From Euryodendron excelsum (lineage: Eukaryota; Streptophyta; Magnoliopsida; Ericales; Pentaphylacaceae): DNA of 64,000 nt. Position numbers and translations under genes: made by a program. The notes beneath the pieces were generated by a model. The model saw nothing but the letters and a program-made list of their open reading frames with translations, searched no databases and was not told the origin of the DNA. Shown in pieces: positions 11,031 through 22,386 of this stretch (position 1 is the stretch's first letter; every line of letters starts with the position of its first letter). Location of the stretch: NCBI GenBank assembly GCA_033060915.1, contig CM065384.1, positions 37,515,501-37,579,500 of the forward strand, given 5' to 3'.

Positions 11031-11604
11031 CTTCACATTCGATGGTTCCTCCGTCTCCAGAAACAAAGGAGCAAGTGTTGTCCTTTTATCTTTTCAAGGC
11101 TCCGAAATCAATCTTTCTTACAAGCTGGCCTTTAAATGCTCGAACAATGAGGCCGAGTATAATGCCTTGATTTTAGGCCTTTTGGCACCCTCCAGTTTCG
11201 CAATGACTTACCTCTGCATTCGTGGAGATTCTAACCTCGTTATCAAACAAACCACGGGCAAATTTGCTATCAAAGAGCCAGCCTTGGCCTCTTACCAAAC
11301 CATCTACCAGTGCCTTATGGGCAAGTTCGCGACCATTCACCTAGAGCACGCCCCACGGTCTCACAATTGCCACCCTAACGCCCTGGCCACCTTGGGCTCC
11401 AAAATCGAGGTGCGTGATATCCCCATAAACATTGAAGTTTTTAAGCTCTCGCTCCCTTGCTCAATCACCAAACTTTTGCCAGAAGAGCCACCAGCAAATG
11501 ACTGGCGCGCCCCTATTTGGACCGCGCTCGTTAAGAAACAACGGTCTCTCCCATTGCAAGATCTGAAATACTTTATCATCTACCAGGGCATCCTCTACTA
11601 CTGA
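11031..11604 (+). pseudogene. Second (archaeal-type) RNase H domain remnant
   Basis: Continuous frame from just after a TAG at 11027 to a TGA at 11602-11604. It shows the acidic signature in order: TFDGSS, then NNEAEYNAL, then RGDSNLVIKQ. An additional RNase H between the RT-linked RNase H and integrase is a known hallmark of the Tat lineage. The end, KYFIIYQGILYY, is the typical lead into the integrase zinc-finger region. Confidence 0.75.
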
Positions 11605-12890
11605 GCCCCTGGTGGCTTCCTTGCTCACTACATAGATTCCCACGAGGCCAAACTCTGGCTCTATCAAATCCACTAGGGCTCTTGTGGAACCACTGACACC
11701 AACTTCCACCGATGACTCCAACGACAGGGATATTATTGGCCCATCATGATTCAGGAAGCCACATCCCTCCAAAACCAGTGCATCAAATGCCATATCTTCC
11801 TATCTAGTGCCGAATGCCACTTCATAGAAGCCCTCGTAGACTGGCGCCAACCCTACATCGATTTATTGCATGAAGTATCCTTGTCTACCTAGCGCATGGA
11901 TGCCTTGCTCGTCCGAAAATGGGCCAACCGCTTTTTCCTTCACCAAGGACAATTGTTCAGACATGGGTATGTAGGTTCCCCCCTCTGATGCACCCCCAGC
12001 ATAGAGGTACCCCAGCTCTTCCACCTCACCCATAAAGACGAGTACTAGGGCGGTCACAAACTATTTCAGCATCTGATACATCTAGGATACTAATGGCCCG
12101 CTATGGAAGTCGAGCTTTTATAGAACTCTACACCAAATGGGTAGAAGTTATCCCCTTCAAACGCACCACAGGACCCGCGGTTGCTAACTTCATCTGTGAA
12201 TACATCATTTGCCGCTTTGGGCTTCCTAAGGTTATCCTTTCAGATAACGGAACCCCCTTTGTCAACTGTAATGTGGGCCAGCTTTTAACCTCAAATAACA
12301 TCATTCATCACAAGTCAACACCTTACTACCCAAAAGGAAATGGACAAGCTGAGGCCACGAACAAGAACCTCATCAAAATACTCAGTCAAACGCTCGAAGA
12401 CCACCAAACTCAGTGGGCTCACATCCTACCCATAGCGCTTTGGGCGTATAGAACCTCTAAGTGGTGCTCCACCGAAATGACACCCTTTTTCCTTGTTTAC
12501 GGAGCTGAAACTGTGCTCCCAGTGAAAATTATTGTTCCATCAGGTCGAATTGCCCTCGCCAGTGGGGTACTCCACAATCATCGACCACAGCAGCTCGAGT
12601 CCTTGGACGAACATCGCGACAAGGCACAGGTTAATCGCCACACCTACCAACAACGCATCGCTTGAGCATATGACGCAGTCTTACGACCACAACAATTCCA
12701 ACAAGGAGACCTGCTCCTGCGAGCCACCCCCAAATCATGAAAGGAACCTCCACTACCAAATTTGCACAAAAATGGGAAGGTCCTTTTGAAATTCGAGAAG
12801 CCAACGCTAGCGGGTACTATAGGATCGCCAGACCTGGATCCACCGCCGCTCTATCGCCCATTAATGCCAAGTGGCTTAAAGCTTATTATC
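11605..12890 (+). pseudogene. Integrase remnant
   Basis: The zinc-finger part (11605-12092) is broken by stops. The catalytic core is open at 12093-12665, with IELYTKWVEVIPF, ILSDNGTPF and GNGQAEATNKN. The position of the first catalytic Asp, usually D-Y-F-T-K-W in plant elements, reads E-L-Y-T-K-W. The C-terminal region continues in broken frames to about 12890, ending with a sequence typical of Tat integrases (NAKWLKAYYP in the right frame). Integrase would insert the cDNA; this copy is inactive. Confidence 0.8.
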
Positions 12891-14817
12891 CCTAATACCC
12901 AATGTTTCGACAGTTTTGTTTTGTCATTTTCATTGAAAAACCATGCTCATTGTAATTATCAATCTTCCTGTGTCACAAGCTTGGTCTTTATTACGGTGTG
13001 GCAATTACGTTTTGTACATCCCATTACTAAACAAGAATTTTTGGCATCTGAATCATCTTTTTTTATTTCAAAGTCTTACTTTAAATTACATCACCAATAC
13101 AACTCAGCTCTTTCGAGCTCGTTACAGATTATAAAAAATCCTACACTACGGGTCTTCAAACTTAGCGAGCCTCCATGCGAAGGCCTCCTTAGGTAGATAG
13201 ATAGGCCCCGCCTCGAGTAACTTTGGAGCACATGCGGAGCTACGAGCCGCTTTCCATTCCCGATGCCTCTTATTCCAAGTGTGCTAAGAGGAGAAGAAGA
13301 TAATACGCCCCAGATGTCAGATAAACAACTCCAGGGCAGCCTTCCCTTCGAGCGCACCGCTTACGCCACTCGCTCCCCCACATAGCTTCGTCAACACGCA
13401 TCCAAGGTTGGGCTAAACCCACAAGCACCGCGTACAGTTGAATCACCGTCAAAGCCGGGCACGCCCCATGAATAGATTTCTCCCAAGATACCTCAGTACC
13501 TCTCCAAGAAGAAGCACTTCGACTTGAGTGTCCCCTGGGTCGGGCCTGTGCACGCCACACCGAAGGGAACCTTCACCCGAGTAGTCTTTAGTTATCCAGG
13601 TGCCCTCCGCTCCTGATTTTCCTAACATCCCTTTCAACGACAGGGATCACAAGACACCACAAAGGAGAAAGTTGCAGCCCCGCGGGATCTTATCTCCCCC
13701 CGTGGACGATAGAGTTCAACTTGGAAATTTTTCTTAGACTACCCACTCCTATAAGGCATCCCCCAAATACCCTCAATATAGGTGACTCTCATTGAGGCTT
13801 GTGGAACTTGTTCTCCCCATCATCCTTTATTTATAGTCCGTTAGACTCAAACCCCAAGGCATACGTCACCTTCCTTCCCCTCTTTTAAGATATTCCTGAC
13901 ACCCTACCAACAACTAGCTGCTGGGACTTGTCTGCTCGAGCACGCTAATAAGTTTCCTCTGAATCTCTCTGCTGGAGCTGTTTAATCAATAGAAGACCCT
14001 TAGCCCATCACCCTTATCCAGCATACGCCCTTATCGCGTCCCTCAAGACCTAAGCAGTGGCCACAGCTCAGGCGCGAAATAGGCAGTCAGCCATTCTTAG
14101 ACTCCATTAAAGGCATGCCTACCATCGAGCCTGATGCCAAAACCATTGCATTCAACACGCGTAGCTGTGGAATTCACCGTACCTCTAGCAAATATCTGCC
14201 ACCCTTAGGGCCATGGCCCCTCGCCCAGCAGAGGCGCATCAGTAATGGCACGCTCAAAGTTGGTTATACATGCTTCATGAACACTCGGTTCTTTCCTATG
14301 CCACCCATCCCCATACCAATGCCCTCCTTTCAACTTCTCCCTTTGATTAACTCTCATGGGTAGCAGGCCCTCATGGGCGCTACTCGTCCCACCACCCTAT
14401 TTATAGCAGACGTTGGCTCACACATTAAGATTTGACCTAACTCCACCAATCCCTTCTTTTCAGAGATTCCTATCTCCCCTACCCCTCAGGCCTCGTATGG
14501 TCACAACTATACACCCATTGACAAGACAACACCCTGCCACTTCCAGTATTTAGGGTGACACCTCCCAAAAAAAAAGAAAAAAGAAAAAAAACGAGGAACA
14601 TACTAGAGATTTTTATCCAAAACAAAGAAACATCTGCTTTCATTGATATCTTTACTAATTACAAGGGCATACCCAATTTATGACAACCAACACTAAAAAA
14701 AAAGGCAAACACCTCTATTTACAAAGTCCCAAAGAGACTCATACTGCACAACCCCTTTGAAAGTATTCTTCACCGTCACTCCAGCTCGGCCTTATCAACC
14801 GCCACGGCTTTCCTGTC
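12891..14817. other. Non-coding internal region of the gypsy element
   Basis: Between the integrase remnant and the antisense gene. Only short frames on both strands, none recognised. An A-rich tract lies at 14569-14592. This part probably includes the 3' end of the antisense transcript and sense-strand untranslated sequence. Confidence 0.45.
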
Positions 14818-17800
14818 TCACTCCAGCCTCTCCAACCAAGCCTGTTGCCTCCGGACTTCGTCCTTCTGCTCCGCTACAACTCGATCCAACTCCGCCATAT
14901 GGCTCGCCAAACTTACTATCCTCCTACCAGCTATAGTCATCTCACTAGCGCATTCCAACCGCCGCTCCAAACAAGTCATGTCAAAATTCATCTGCTGCTT
15001 CTCCTCCATACTGATGGTCATTTCACTCTAATCCCCCGCGTCCAAGCTCATCATGGGCTAGCCATCCAACTGCTCCAAGAATGAGTCAAACATCTCCATG
15101 ACCCCCCGCCTCATAAAGGGACCCCACTCGTGATGACGAGCGAAGGTCTTAGGAGCCTCGGTGAAAATTTTAAGCAACCTAGGCAGATAGGCCTCCTTGA
15201 CCCCAACAAAGAGGATAGCTGGATCAAGCACCACTTCCCCTTCTTCAGCAGTCATGGCCATAATCCTGATAACCCCATTGGCCTCTCTAACCAGTTGATT
15301 CCCCCCCACGCCGGATGTCCCACCATTTAGGTTTATTACGGCCACAGGCGTAACCCCCCTTGACTTAACCTCACCCTGCCCTGCATCCTCTTCATCCTCC
15401 ACCTCCTCGAAGGCACTGGATCCTCTAAAGCTGTCCTCAGCCTCGTTCGCCTCTGGGACTCTCAAACTGCTAAATCCGGGCTTTAGCACGCCCCTTCCCG
15501 ACCCAAATTTAAGGGTCTCAGCTACAGTCTCCCTTTCCACCCCCGGGCAAGTCACCTCGCTATCCCTTGGTTCGTCTATCATTTTAGTAGCAGGCGTAGG
15601 AGCCTCTTCGTACCACCCCAAAAGTAGCACAGGCGCCCTACCGGCGGCCTCAGCCGCGGGTTCATTTCTCACGGGCTCATGCCCCACTAGCTCGTCTACG
15701 TGCCTGTTGCCAGGCTCTTGCCCCACCAGCTCGTCTATGTGCTCTTCATAAGGCTCTTCCGCCAATTCTATCACCGCTTGGGCAACATTCACCCCATGTT
15801 CATTAATCGGCCCCGCGCTCGGTACGGCCGCCTAAGGAGTTTGTAGGCTAGCTTCACCCCCAGCCACTGGGGGGACCTCAGGCTCAGGATCAATGGTTGG
15901 TAATGGCAGCGTCCTAGGTGCAGATTCTTCATCCTCATCTCTCAGGGACATCAGCCCCTCCGCCGATACGCTCCGTCCTGTGGATCTCTCGCTGGCCACT
16001 TGGGCATTAGGGCCCCTTTCCGTAGGACGCACGACCACTTTGTACCCTAACCTACTGCCTCTGCCAACGAGTGCCTTTCTCAAATGCCTGATACTTTTCC
16101 CCCCTCTGGCAGGAGTGACAAGAAGTCCCTCAGCACCAAACCAGACACTCATCGCTGCTTTGACACTAGTCTCATCACTCAAAAGATCCCCCAGATCGCC
16201 CAATGAGTCTGTGGGAATGGGCAGCCCCTCGCGAATCATGCGCCTCGGCAGCCTACATAACAGATCAATTGTCAAAATCTTCTCCTTTATGACACATTTT
16301 TTGTCTCACTTAGTCCAGCAAGCTTACCCTCTACCTCTTGTCAGCCGTGACTAGCTTAGTCAAGCCATCGCTTGCGGGCTCACGAATCACCACTCTCGAG
16401 GCCTGCAGAATGAAATACTTAGAAACATTTTCATATGACACCAATTGTTTGAAAATGCTAAAATCACACCAACATACCTTACGTTTCTGCCCGACCAAGG
16501 CAGAAGGCAATTCGGGGCTGCCACTACTCACGAGCTTGATAGTTTTCGCGCCTGCAGTGTATAAGACCTTAGGAAGTATCACCACCCCGTCCACATTTTC
16601 GGCATGAACCACTAGTCCTTACGGTGCAGCTCCACTGCTACGATCTTCAAATGATGAGCCCGTTCACTAAGATCTCCCCAATTGGCCAAAACGCGAGCCT
16701 TACGCGGCACACACAACCCGCGCTCCTCTTAGACCACGTCCTCCAGCGCTGAGGCCGAGGGCTTCACGAGCGTATACTTGTCGAAGGCCTCTAAGTTTTT
16801 CTTCTAATATATTCTCCATGTGCGCATCCCTTCACCTTCTCGCCCCCGACCACATACCTTCATCCTGTTAAATGGCCGAATAGCAGCCTTCATATTCGCC
16901 ATAATAAATCGCGTTATCGAGTCACACACTAAGCTAGGCTTGGCAATAAAATTCGACGTGCCTTGATTGTAGCCTAACTGGCAGGCCACTCGGTGAGGAT
17001 TGTAAGATACTGTCTCGAAGCTTGTGGTAGCTTTAAGGGAGGGGATGCCTCTAGGGATAGCCCAGAGTACGCTCTCAGCCATGGCCTCACTAAAATTGTC
17101 ATCCTCCCTCACTAACACTTCCCAGTCATCATCCTGGTACATATCAAAACCTGCCACACCAGGCAAGGACTCCACATAAGGGCGCGCTTCAAACTTAGCT
17201 GGCTCGTCAATCACCCCCTTTAAACTGGTGCGAGGCACTACATCGGCCCACCTCAGTGCACGATAGTAGACGTCCTACTCCTCTGTCTCTTCATTAGCCT
17301 CGTCATTTTGAACCGTGTAGGCAATTAGCACTGCACTCCTGAACCTTTTAAAGAGGAACATCTGAAGGAAGTTGGTGTAGACATAGCTACACACATCATA
17401 ACGACCCATTGACCTTACTGCATTCGCCTTCATCTGATTGAGATGCGAGTAGACGGTCTCCAAAAACAAAGGCTCCAGGGCCAGACGCCTCCCACTCGCC
17501 AACACGGCTGCCATCGGATAGAGGGCGTAATTCACCCCATCAGACGGAGGCCCTTCAAAAATATGATGAGAAAGCCACGCGGTCAGAAACTTGGCTAAAT
17601 AAAACTGGCTATGAAGCCCTAACCCCACCACGCTGCTCTCCTTGGTACTCCCCAGACTTTGCCATCTCTTTGGCTTTCCCCCTCAGATCCCAGTACCAGT
17701 AAATGGTCCTCCCCTTAAAGGTGTTCTTCTGCGTCTTGCTCGGGGGAGCCTTCGAAAAACTGATTCACCGCTTGCGTAGCCGTGGCTTACCCTGATTGCA

Positions 17801-18445
17801 AACCCTTCACTATTTCCTGCTCTTAGGAAGACAACTCAAATGTGCAGGGGTCAGTATCCCCCATAATAGGAAGCCTTATCAAGGTGCTCACATCCTCTAA
17901 AGTAGGATCGAACTCCCCACCAATAGTCACAAGCGTATGGGTTTCAACACTCTATCGCAATAACAGCACATCTAACCACGGTGTACTCTTCTTCACATTT
18001 TGGCTAAATGTGCTCATCACAGCCTCGTGGATACCAGCCCGTTACAAAATCGCTGCAAAATCGCTACAAACTCAGCGTTATCAAGAACCTCCTCAGTCTA
18101 AACCTCCAAACCCTCTCCAGACGTACAATAGTTGTCCCAGGTAAGGAAAGCATAAGGACACTCCCTTCGCTCTACCATGAAGTGTATGTACGACTAGGGC
18201 GTAATAAAAGTCTCGTGCGAGGGCCTAGCCTTTTCGCGGGCAAGGAACAGTGGAGTGCTAGTCGCAGGCCTCTTTGCGTCAAAGTATGGGAGCTTCATCC
18301 AAAATGTATCCTCGCCCCCCAGATAAGGAGCTCGACACCAATAGTCTGTGTTTGGGACACCCTTGCCCCCCTTCTTCAAGTTCTTCTTCTTGTTCACCCC
18401 CAAACCTTGGGGTACACTCACAGCCGAAGTAGACGCTCGTGACAT
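14818..18445 (-). pseudogene. Antisense plant-mobile-domain (PMD) gene inside the retroelement
   Basis: A run of minus-strand open stretches reads as one broken gene: 18445-18194 (start MSRASTSAVS, Lys-rich), 17631-17275, 17238-16804, 16612-16331, 16275-15832, 15792-15058 (acidic, with a repeated HIDELVGQEP/HVDELVGHEP motif) and 15021-14818 (coiled-coil-like). The stretch 17631-17275 matches the plant mobile domain pattern: FLTAWLSHHIFEGPPSDGVN, then YPMAAVLASGRRLALEPLFL and SMGRYDVCSYVYTNFLQMFL. PMDs occur in plant silencing proteins of the MAIN/MAIL1 family and in transposons. Extra antisense ORFs between pol and the 3' LTR are known in Tat elements such as Grande. Breaks are mainly TAG stops. 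A TATA box lies upstream at 18626-18640. Confidence 0.75.
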
Positions 18446-18625
18446 CTTCAGCGTCAATATAAGACCAAAGTGCGAGAAACTTCAACTAATAGGCGCTCGA
18501 AAAACCTCTTAACACACACACAAGAAGTTCAAAGAACCTTGAAGATTAATGATCGAAAATAGGGAATCACGAGTGCTCTAGACGAAGGTCAAAAGTTTGA
18601 AAGTATGGAACTGAGACCAAGGACC

Positions 18626-18640
18626 CCTTTTATATCTCTT
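18626..18640 (-). promoter_or_regulatory. TATA box of the antisense PMD gene
   Basis: Read on the minus strand this is AAGAGATATAAAAGG, a strong TATA match about 180 bp upstream of the ATG at 18445. It suggests that the antisense gene had its own promoter, independent of the LTR. Confidence 0.5.
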
Positions 18641-18970
18641 AACCAGTGCCTCGAAAGTAAAAAGTCGCCAGTAATGTTGATTACCATCAATCGTCGCATC
18701 CCTCAACCATTAAACGGTCGCGTCAATCAGCTCATAATGGTTAGAAATCATAAATGGCAACCGTCTGCATTAATGACAGACATAACGCCTTGGACACGTG
18801 GCAGCCCAAAGATGGTTTCGAACGACTAGGCATTTCAACCATCACTTCCAATAGTCACACAGGTCTCCAATAGGGGGCTCGCGTCCAACCGCTGCAAACA
18901 ACAGTTGCATCATTTACCCAGCCAAGTGATATGCACTCGCGCGCCCATTGGCTCAAACGGCAACATACGT

Positions 18971-18983
18971 ACAAGGGGGCTAA
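18971..18983 (+). other. Polypurine tract before the 3' LTR
   Basis: ACAAGGGGGCTAA directly precedes the TG of the 3' LTR at 18984. This is the usual place for the plus-strand primer and fixes the LTR start. Confidence 0.75.
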
Positions 18984-19891
18984 TGTAAGTACTTAGTCAG
19001 TGGGTGCCACATGGCACCCACCTGTCTACCTGGCAGATCACATGGGTCTCTTGAGTACCTCAAAGTCAAACATGGGTTAAACCATGCTTGGACAATCCGG
19101 TGCAGCACTTTTGCCCCCGCGGCAGGCTCAGCACCCTACCACTAAGCCTCGTCCAAAAAGCTCCAAGAGTTTCACTCAAGCCAGGCCCCGCGCCTGCACG
19201 ACTCTAGCCAAAACGAGCACCTGTGTAAGACAAGCTTCACGCCTAGCACGCCTCAAGGCCTCACGCCTCAAGGCCTCGCGCCTCACCATCTAACAGACTT
19301 AGGCCCCTAACTTTCTAACTCACCCTCGCTCGAGACTCCTCTCCAAGGGCAGAACTAAAGGGACCGTTGAGTCGCGCGCTCGTGAGAGAGAGATCTACCT
19401 TCAACCAGCTAAGAGAGAGAGATCTACCTTTAGAACTACTCGCATACCGTATCTTAAACATTAAATGCTGACCCGACGCACATTTAATATGATAGACACG
19501 TGGAGAGTCATTGCTGGACAAGTGCTTGACACCATGACAGAATGCACATCCAATCACCTATTGCGGCCCTGACATGGCCTCTCCAGGTCATGATGGTGGG
19601 GGCTCAAGCCTGTCTAGTCGGAGGGCGCCACGTGTCCACACAGTGTCAATCACTACTCACTCTAAATACTCTCACCACATTTATGACAAATAGGGACAAC
19701 TTAATTACATTTATTATAGAAGCTACCACAAGCTCGTAAATCTCTCTCTCTCTCTCTCTCTCTTGTCTATCCTTAATTCTCGACCCTCCACAACCGGAAG
19801 ACTCAAGTGAGTCATTTTCAGTGACTGCTAGGACTCCCAGACGAGCTCATGCCTTAGTTAACCCTAGGCTGTTGGTCCTACCATACAAACA
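18984..19891 (+). repeat. 3' LTR of the gypsy element
   Basis: 908 bp beginning TGTAAGTACTTAG and ending CCATACAAACA. It contains TCTAAATACTC near 19660 in place of the 5' LTR TATAAATA, a duplicated AGAGAGAGATCTACCTT segment near 19384-19440, and a (CT)n tract at 19741-19763 that is longer than in the 5' LTR. Confidence 0.9.
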
Positions 19892-19926
19892 AGATGCAAC
19901 CTTTGTCATCCTGGAATCAAAGTTTA

Positions 19927-19971
19927 CACACACACACGCTTATATATATATATATATATATCACAAGTAAC
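19927..19971. repeat. AC and TA microsatellite
   Basis: A short (AC)n run followed by (TA)n, just outside the 3' LTR. Confidence 0.8.
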
Positions 19972-20597
19972 TGCAAGCTAGCAGTACTGTTGGTCTCATT
20001 GACCCTTGGCAGAACCTCCATCGGCTCCGGTTAATTGGAATAAACTGCTGAACCCCATCTCACCCCACCATTACTCAACATGCCAAAAAGGAAAACTTTG
20101 AAGTTTGTGAGTAGGCATCACATTATAAAGACAGAACAGGTGAGTTCTAGCTAGTAGGTCCATTTGCATTAGAATTATAATGACTGCTGCATTTCTCAAA
20201 TAGGCGTTAATAACCTGTGCCCTAGTCAATGCTTTGTCTAGCATAAAGTGTTGAAAATTGAATTTTACATTTTTTAACACTTTATACAATCAGACTAAGC
20301 ATTTTTAACAAAGTTAGCATGCTTAGGGCATTTCAACATTTGCTTTCTCATATAACACAGTTTTGGCTAGCAATAAATACACAATAAGTATTGACCTAGA
20401 TATAACAAACTGATGGTGAACAACTTAGAAAATATCACTACTATTAGTGCCTCAAAAAACTAACCAAAATAAAGTTTTTTGTCTAATTTTGATTTCAACT
20501 TGAGGGGAAAAGAAAAAAAATGTTGTAGAGTAGTCTGAAAATGGAGTTCACATCAATGAGCATACATGAGTTGCAGTAACCGAAATGAATATCAAAA
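19972..20597. other. 3' flank of the small gene, no gene seen
   Basis: AT-rich with scattered short frames. It probably contains the 3' UTR of the minus-strand gene ending at 20598. Confidence 0.4.
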
Positions 20598-21029
20598 CTA
20601 AGTGCCCTCCTCAGGAGGAACCTCGGCATCATTAAATCTTCTTGAAGAAATTCTGTTAAATAAATTCCTTAGGCTATTCTTACTTTCCTTGCGCCTCTTA
20701 CGGCTCAGGCTCGAATCATCCAACTGAGAGAACTGGTGATCCAGCACCAGCCCTGATTCTAGCCTTTTTGACACGGCCACGATCTCATAAGAGTCCCACA
20801 GTGATTGCCCAAAATCCCAATGGGCACCGCGGCTGTTCTTAGCCGATGATGGCTTGTTCATTGCCTCGAGCCTGAACCGAGTGGGCTTGCCCTTGAAGTT
20901 GAGCCGGCGGGCATCAAATTCGTTGGTGGCGCTAGAACTGCCGGGATGGCCATGCCAGGCCTGTCCCACGGCCTTGAGAATTTCCAGGTCATGATGCTCA
21001 TCTTCATGAAGCTCTGGCTTGTTCTTCAT
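20598..21029 (-). CDS. Uncharacterised small plant protein, 143 aa, probably nuclear
   Basis: Intronless frame from ATG 21029 (MKNKPELHEDEHHDLEILKA) to TGA. The composition is much less AT-rich than the surroundings. The protein is hydrophilic, with no signal peptide or membrane segment. Visible blocks are ILKAVGQAWHGH, DARRLNFKGKPTRFRLEAM, WDFGQSLWDSYEIVAVSKRL and a basic cluster, LSRKRRKESKNSLRNLF, that looks like a nuclear localisation signal. It has the feel of a conserved plant unknown-function family, but I cannot name it. A well placed TATA box at 21135-21144 supports expression from the minus strand with a 5' UTR of about 80 bp. Confidence 0.8.
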   Translation of the reverse strand: MKNKPELHEDEHHDLEILKAVGQAWHGHPGSSSATNEFDARRLNFKGKPTRFRLEAMNKPSSAKNSRGAHWDFGQSLWDSYEIVAVSKRLESGLVLDHQFSQLDDSSLSRKRRKESKNSLRNLFNRISSRRFNDAEVPPEEGT

Positions 21030-21134
21030 GGTCTTTTTTTGTTTCCTCTAAGAAAGGCTTGTATGAGCCATCTTCATCTTAGATAAATGAGAGCCTCACA
21101 TTGAAGCTGAGGTGAGGTGATAGATAATAAGCAG

Positions 21135-21144
21135 CCTTTTATAT
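21135..21144 (-). promoter_or_regulatory. TATA box of the 143-aa gene
   Basis: Reads ATATAAAAGG on the minus strand, about 105 bp upstream of the ATG at 21029, in the right position for a start of transcription near 21105. Confidence 0.65.
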
Positions 21145-22386
21145 GTCTTTTCTGTGGAAGGTTCTGAGTATATTGTACTGGAAACTTATGAATGGCCCCT
21201 AGAATAGGTGGGATTAGAGTCACAGATTGGTTTGTTTGTTTTGGAATGGAGACAAAAGCACGGTGGTCTATAGCTATATTAAACACCACTAAATGGATTA
21301 GTTCATTTGCTTTTTTTTTTCTTTTTTCTTTTTGAATTAGTACACAAGCCATTCAACCACAAGGGTTGCTGGGTGGTAGGGTTTCAAATTTGATGTCTGT
21401 TTGTTTATGTTTCTTTATAATCAGTTATTATTTATGTAAATATATAAAATTTATTTAGTTTGTAAAAAAAATTATTTTGTATGGGCTCAAAATGATAGTC
21501 AGTCAAAGGTCTAACACTTTGCAACCAAAATAAAAAAATATACATATATATACAAATCATTCTCCTAAGATGTCAAAAGTTAAGTTTGTTGCGAAAGGTG
21601 GTGTAAACTCTTCTGTCTGGTTTAGTAGAGTTTTAAAAACATTTTGGTATTTCTTAGAATTATAGAAAACATGACACAAAATTGAAAATTTATTTGATTC
21701 ATTATTTTTAGAAACTACATTTGAAAAGCAAAGTGAAAAAGAAATAGTTTTTAACGAACACCAAGATTTTTTTTCTTTTCTAATTTTAATTTTTCAATCC
21801 AAAATATTAAAATGATCGAAAACGTTCTCACCCTTTCAATTTGGTTTTCAAAAACTTATTTTTATTCTTTTAAAGTAATGTTATGGTTAGTCAAGCATGA
21901 CAGATGCTCGTGCACCTGAGGAGGGTGATGGAGCTCACAAATGTAATGGAGCCTAATTGAGAAGACAACATCATCTCAGCATCAGAGATATATATGGTTC
22001 GTTTGGTAAGACTTATAAACTTAATCTGTTTGGCTTTTTTTTTTTTATTATAAATTTTTTTGGCTTGTCTCGGACTTATAAAAGGAAACAAGTAAATTTT
22101 TTTTAACTTTTGAACTTATAAATAAAAAAAATTTAAAATAAACTTTAACGAACGGAACTCTCGGGTTCATTTGAGCAACCCTGTTCGCACCTTATTGGGA
22201 GCCTACAAAACCACATATAGAGCAAAACGCAGAGAACAAAATCCCATTGCTTCTTCCCGCTCGTTTTCAAAGGAAACCCCTTTTCTGGACCCCACCTCGC
22301 TAGGGTTTGGCCTCCATCTCTGATCTCTGTACTCTGTTCACAGCACTTAAACAATTGTGAAATCTCCAAAATCATCCATAGCAAAA
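21145..22386. other. Intergenic region between the 143-aa gene and PCH2
   Basis: AT-rich DNA between divergently transcribed genes. It holds the candidate MITE at 21996-22158 and the 5' UTR and promoter of PCH2. No other gene is seen. Confidence 0.5.
21996..22158. mobile_element. Candidate MITE, GGTTCGTTTGGTA type, upstream of PCH2
   Basis: 163 bp with imperfect terminal inverted repeats: GGTTCGTTTGGTAAGACTTA on the left, and GTTCCGTTCGTTAAAGTTTA when the right end is read on the minus strand. The interior is T/A-rich. A similar element is at 37072-37218. No convincing target duplication is visible, so the limits are approximate. Confidence 0.45.

Larger units (their letters stand above)
5897..19891 (+). 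mobile_element. Decayed Ty3/gypsy LTR retrotransposon, Tat type, with antisense PMD gene
   Basis: About 14 kb. Two direct LTRs (5897-6784 and 18984-19891) bracket gag, protease, RT, RNase H and integrase remnants in plus-strand order, which is the Ty3/gypsy order. A second RNase H-like domain after the RT-linked one, and a roughly 6-kb region between integrase and the 3' LTR with an antisense gene, fit the Tat lineage. Coding parts are broken by many stops, often TAG where a Trp codon would be expected, so the copy is dead. In the aligned distal half the LTRs differ at roughly one base in ten, so the insertion is old. The 5' LTR lacks the first 30 bp seen in the 3' LTR, and no target duplication matches the AGATG after the 3' LTR, which points to loss at the left end. 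Confidence 0.9.

Noticed and set aside
12943..14363. Assorted frames on both strands between integrase and the antisense gene
   Set aside because: Short, unrecognised and mutually overlapping; probably chance frames in relatively GC-rich retroelement DNA.
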